Assembly (NCBI RefSeq): GCF_022760995.1
Contig: NZ_JAKWJO010000011.1
Location: 36,790-100,789 of the forward strand
Source: Dyella sedimenti
GTDB lineage: Bacteria; Pseudomonadota; Gammaproteobacteria; Xanthomonadales; Rhodanobacteraceae
Direction of reading: 5' to 3'
DNA length: 64,000 nt
Shown: in pieces, positions 61,163 to 64,000 of the stretch
Layout of the letters: each line of letters begins with the position of its first letter
Position numbering within the stretch: the first letter of the stretch is position 1
The notes under the pieces: model-generated
What the model saw: only the letters and a program-made list of their open reading frames with translations
Databases searched by the model: none
What the model was told of the DNA's origin: nothing
Position numbers and translations under genes: made by a program

Positions 61163-64000
61163 TCAGTAGTCGTAGGTGGCGCTCAGCTGCACATAGCGCG
61201 GCTGCTGCCTGAGCACGGCCGAGCCGTAGAGCGGATCGGGCGTGCGCGGGGAGACCTGGTAGTACGGGTACGCATTGATGATCGCCTGCGAGTTGAACAG
61301 GTTGAACACGTTGAGCGAGAACCCGAGCTTGTGGTCGGCGAAGGCCGGCCGGTAGGTGGAACCCACGTCCACCTGCTTGTTCCACGGCAGGCGGTGCGTG
61401 CCCGGCGGCGACGGCTGGCCGCCGCACCAGTGGTAGTAGCTGCCGTAGTCATTGGGATCGGTCTGGTTGGGCCCGTAGTAGCCCAGGCAATTGCGCGGGT
61501 TGCCGGAGACCAGCGAGACATTGCCGGATACCAGCCATTCCGGGGTGAACTGGTAGTAGCCGAACAGCTTGATCTGGTGCGTATGGTCGTTGCTCTGCGC
61601 GCCGTTGCTGGAGGACATCAGCGCGGGGAAGTCCCAGTCGATGCTGGTGGAGGCGGCGGTCTGCTGGATGTCCGAGCGCAGCTGGCCCTCGGTATCGCCG
61701 TAGCTGCGCGAGAACACGTAGTCGATCTTGCCGTACCAGTGGCCGTCGAACGGATGCTCCAGGAAGGTCTCCAGCGCGTAGTACTTGCGCTTGAGTGGCG
61801 GGAAGCCCATTTCCGCGTTGCTCAGCGTCACGCTGCGGTAGGCGCCGCCGGCGTCCACCACGGTGAAGGTATTGGCGCGGCCGGGATTGATCAGGTAGCA
61901 GCTGTTGGTGGCGTCGACGACGTAGCCGAGCGAGGCGGCCTTGTTCTCGATGGTGGGCACGTCGCAGTAGTCGTCGATGCCGTTGCGCAGGATGCGCTGG
62001 GTCAGCTTGGCGCCATACACCCAACGCTCGCCGAGGGACTTGCTGAAGCCCAGGATGAATTCGTCCTGGTATTCGGGCTTGATGTTCTGCGCCGTCACCG
62101 TCTTCGGGTCGGGCAGTACGCCATAGGTATTGTTCGGCGATACCGGGTTGGAGAACGGCACCACGCCGGTGGGCGTGCCGTCGGTGGCGATGCCGCTGTA
62201 GGTGAAGTACTGCTGGGTGGAGACGTAGGCGCCGGCGGCATTCAGCGCCGGGTTGAGCGGCAGGCCCAGGTAGTAGCGGCCGGCATTGCCATAGACCTTG
62301 AAGCTGGCATCGCCGTTGACGTCCCAGGCGAAGCCCAGGCGCGGCGCCCACTGCGCGCTGCGCTGGCGGATATAGGCCTGCCCGTCGGCGTTGTAGTCGG
62401 TGAACTGGTCGTTGCGCAGGCCCAGCGACAGCAGCCAGCGGTCGGTGAGCTGCCACTTGTCCTCGATGTACTGCGCGCGCTGCGCCGAGCGCGCGCTGGC
62501 GATCGAGCTGTCCACGTTCTGGATGGCGTAGTAGCCGGAGGCGCCGTTGGGATAATTGGCCGGGGCACCCACGCCCAGGTTGGGGGCCAGGGCCACGCCG
62601 GGCGTGGTGGTATAGGCGTATTGCCAGTAGTAGCCCGGGCCGGAGGTCTCGCTGCCCTGGTCGATGGCGCGCGAGTTCTGGTTGTCGATGCCCGCCGAGA
62701 TCGTATGCGAACCCAGCTGGTAGGTCAGGTCGATGCGCAGGTTGTTGCTGGTGTCGTGGCGGTTGGGGCTGTACAGCGATTGGGTGACCTGGTTGTTGCC
62801 GATCGGGTTGCCGCCGTTGAACGCCGGGTTCTGGTACTGGGTGCCGGTGAGATAGGCGAGGCCGCCGTCGTAGTTGCCCGGCACGTCGTAGTTCATCGTC
62901 TTCATCTTGCCGTACAGCGCCGAGAAGGTGAGGCTGTCGGTGAGATAGCTGGTGAACTTGGCGGTATAGAGGTCGCCGCCGGTCTTGGTGTTGTCGTCAT
63001 AGTTGACGAAGTTGCCGCGGCCGAGCGTGCTGTAGTCGTAGTTGTAGATGGTGCCGGAGGTCTCGCGCTTGCTGGAGGCGCCGGTCACCTCCAGGATGTT
63101 GCTGTCGGTGATGTTCCAGTCCAGCTTGGCGTACCACTTGGGCAGCGAGTAGTGGTAGTTCACGTACGGCTTGGCGTCGGAGACGTTGTTGACGGTGTTG
63201 CCTTCCTGCCGTTCCGCCTCGGCGGCCAGGAACAGGAACAGCTTGTCCTTGATCAGCGGGCCGCCCAGGTAGGCGTCGTAGGTGGTGGTCCACTGCCGGT
63301 TCCTGCTGTTGGGGTCGTACAGGCCGCCGGCCACCGGCGAAGGCGGCAGGCCATTGGTGTAGTAGGTGTCGGCCGCATCCGACTGCGCGAAGGCCGGCTG
63401 CCACAGCACCTGGCCGCCGAAGTGCCACTCGTTGGTGCCGCGCTTGCCCACCATGTTGATCACGCCGCCGTCGGAGCGGCCGTACTGGGCGCTGTAGCCG
63501 CCGGTATAGATCTCCTGCTGCTCGATGGCGCCGTAGGGCAGGGTGAGCCCGCCCATGCCGCGCTGCGGATCGGTGGAGTTGAAGCCGTTGATGTAGTACG
63601 CGTTCTCGCTTGCCGCCGAGCCGCCGAAGCTGACCAGCGATTGCCCGGTGGGACCGGTGTAGCCGCCGCTGTTGTTGGCGACGCCAGGCGCGAGCAGGGC
63701 GATGGCCTCGGCCGAGCGGGCCAGCGGCAGGCGCGCCAGCTCCTGCGCGGTGATCACCGTGCGCGAATCCGTGGTGGTGACGTCGATCGGCGGGATCGTG
63801 TTGGCGGTCACGCTCACGGCGCCCAGGTTCTTCGCTGCCGCGCCCTCGAACGACACCTCGATGCCGGCGCCCACGCGCAGGCTGACGTCGTTGCGCGTAT
63901 CCACCACCTGGCCGTCGTGCAGCAGCGAGACCGAATAAGAGCCGCTAACAAAACCGGGTTGAAGGCTGGTTCGCGGGTGGCAAAATTGCAGCATGGCCCG
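61163..64000 (-). CDS. Oar-like TonB-dependent receptor, 5' end cut by the window edge
   Basis: An outer-membrane receptor. The readable part begins with the end of a carboxypeptidase-regulatory-like module (GSYSVSLLHDGQVVDTRNDV), then a plug with KNLGAVSVTANTIPPIDVTT, ITAQELARLPLARSAEAIAL, LVSFGGSAASENAYYINGFN, IEQQEIYTGGYSAQYGRSDG and GVINMVGKRGTNEWHFGG, typical of Oar/adhesion-type receptors of Xanthomonadales. A long barrel ends QPRYVQLSATYDY. The frame is still open at the window end. The roughly 25 codons before residue GSYSV (near 63920-64000) do not fit the family, so the true N-terminus is uncertain. The ligand is unknown; peptides are a common inference for this class. Confidence 0.88.
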   Translation of the reverse strand, partial: RAMLQFCHPRTSLQPGFVSGSYSVSLLHDGQVVDTRNDVSLRVGAGIEVSFEGAAAKNLGAVSVTANTIPPIDVTTTDSRTVITAQELARLPLARSAEAIALLAPGVANNSGGYTGPTGQSLVSFGGSAASENAYYINGFNSTDPQRGMGGLTLPYGAIEQQEIYTGGYSAQYGRSDGGVINMVGKRGTNEWHFGGQVLWQPAFAQSDAADTYYTNGLPPSPVAGGLYDPNSRNRQWTTTYDAYLGGPLIKDKLFLFLAAEAERQEGNTVNNVSDAKPYVNYHYSLPKWYAKLDWNITDSNILEVTGASSKRETSGTIYNYDYSTLGRGNFVNYDDNTKTGGDLYTAKFTSYLTDSLTFSALYGKMKTMNYDVPGNYDGGLAYLTGTQYQNPAFNGGNPIGNNQVTQSLYSPNRHDTSNNLRIDLTYQLGSHTISAGIDNQNSRAIDQGSETSGPGYYWQYAYTTTPGVALAPNLGVGAPANYPNGASGYYAIQNVDSSIASARSAQRAQYIEDKWQLTDRWLLSLGLRNDQFTDYNADGQAYIRQRSAQWAPRLGFAWDVNGDASFKVYGNAGRYYLGLPLNPALNAAGAYVSTQQYFTYSGIATDGTPTGVVPFSNPVSPNNTYGVLPDPKTVTAQNIKPEYQDEFILGFSKSLGERWVYGAKLTQRILRNGIDDYCDVPTIENKAASLGYVVDATNSCYLINPGRANTFTVVDAGGAYRSVTLSNAEMGFPPLKRKYYALETFLEHPFDGHWYGKIDYVFSRSYGDTEGQLRSDIQQTAASTSIDWDFPALMSSSNGAQSNDHTHQIKLFGYYQFTPEWLVSGNVSLVSGNPRNCLGYYGPNQTDPNDYGSYYHWCGGQPSPPGTHRLPWNKQVDVGSTYRPAFADHKLGFSLNVFNLFNSQAIINAYPYYQVSPRTPDPLYGSAVLRQQPRYVQLSATYDY

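Overview
The window is 64 kb of GC-rich gammaproteobacterial chromosome. It most likely comes from the Xanthomonadales, family Rhodanobacteraceae (Dyella/Luteibacter/Rhodanobacter-like). That inference rests on codon usage, three large TonB-dependent receptors, a LacI-GH3-receptor-halogenase carbohydrate locus, and GTAGGAGCGC-type and CTCCCCCTG-type repetitive hairpins between genes. No rRNA, tRNA, CRISPR array or intact insertion sequence is visible. The left and right ends cut guaB and a TonB-dependent receptor.

Layout: (1) 1-4.9 kb: guaB-guaA, then a decayed integration site just after guaA (integrase remnant, LysR remnant, A+T-rich filler) and a lower-GC short-chain dehydrogenase. (2) 4.9-10.8 kb: an aromatic-catabolism module. 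A four-gene minus-strand operon (outer-membrane channel, MFS transporter, fumarylacetoacetase, metal-dependent cyclase) lies divergent from a TetR regulator and a flavin-reductase-like protein, with twin palindromic operators between. (3) 11-20 kb: carotenoid-type membrane protein, secreted DUF1080 protein with a perfect palindrome upstream, MarR, isochorismatase-like hydrolase, two NAD(P)-binding proteins opposite a LysR regulator, then tadA, CHAD, sirtuin and HAD genes. (4) 20.2-28.5 kb: LacI regulator, GH3 glucosidase, TonB receptor and flavin-dependent halogenase, linked by three copies of one operator. (5) 28.8-31.0 kb: a nitric-oxide/low-oxygen cluster (fdxA, truncated globin, NnrS) with matching CRP/FNR-like boxes.

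(6) 31-43 kb: outer-membrane proteins, two amidohydrolases, msrB, a cysteine-less DksA-like protein, a second TonB receptor and a stand-alone EF-G. (7) 43-47 kb: a beta-propeller sensor kinase divergent from a NarL-type regulator, then paired repeats. (8) 47.4-54.7 kb: a same-strand run of eight genes (alpha/beta hydrolase, YcaC-like hydrolase, XapX, YtcJ-like amidohydrolase, DoxX, exported VOC-like protein, alginate-export-type porin, DUF1275). This is the best candidate for an undescribed functional system. (9) 54.8-64 kb: Dps, small conserved proteins, MscS-type channel, Asp/Asn hydroxylase, diheme peroxidase-like protein, thioredoxin-fold lipoprotein-like protein and an Oar-like TonB receptor running off the end.

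The parts share a theme: uptake through the outer membrane coupled to hydrolytic or oxidative breakdown of plant-derived or aromatic compounds, each unit under a local regulator. Function statements rest on motifs read by eye; no database search was run.
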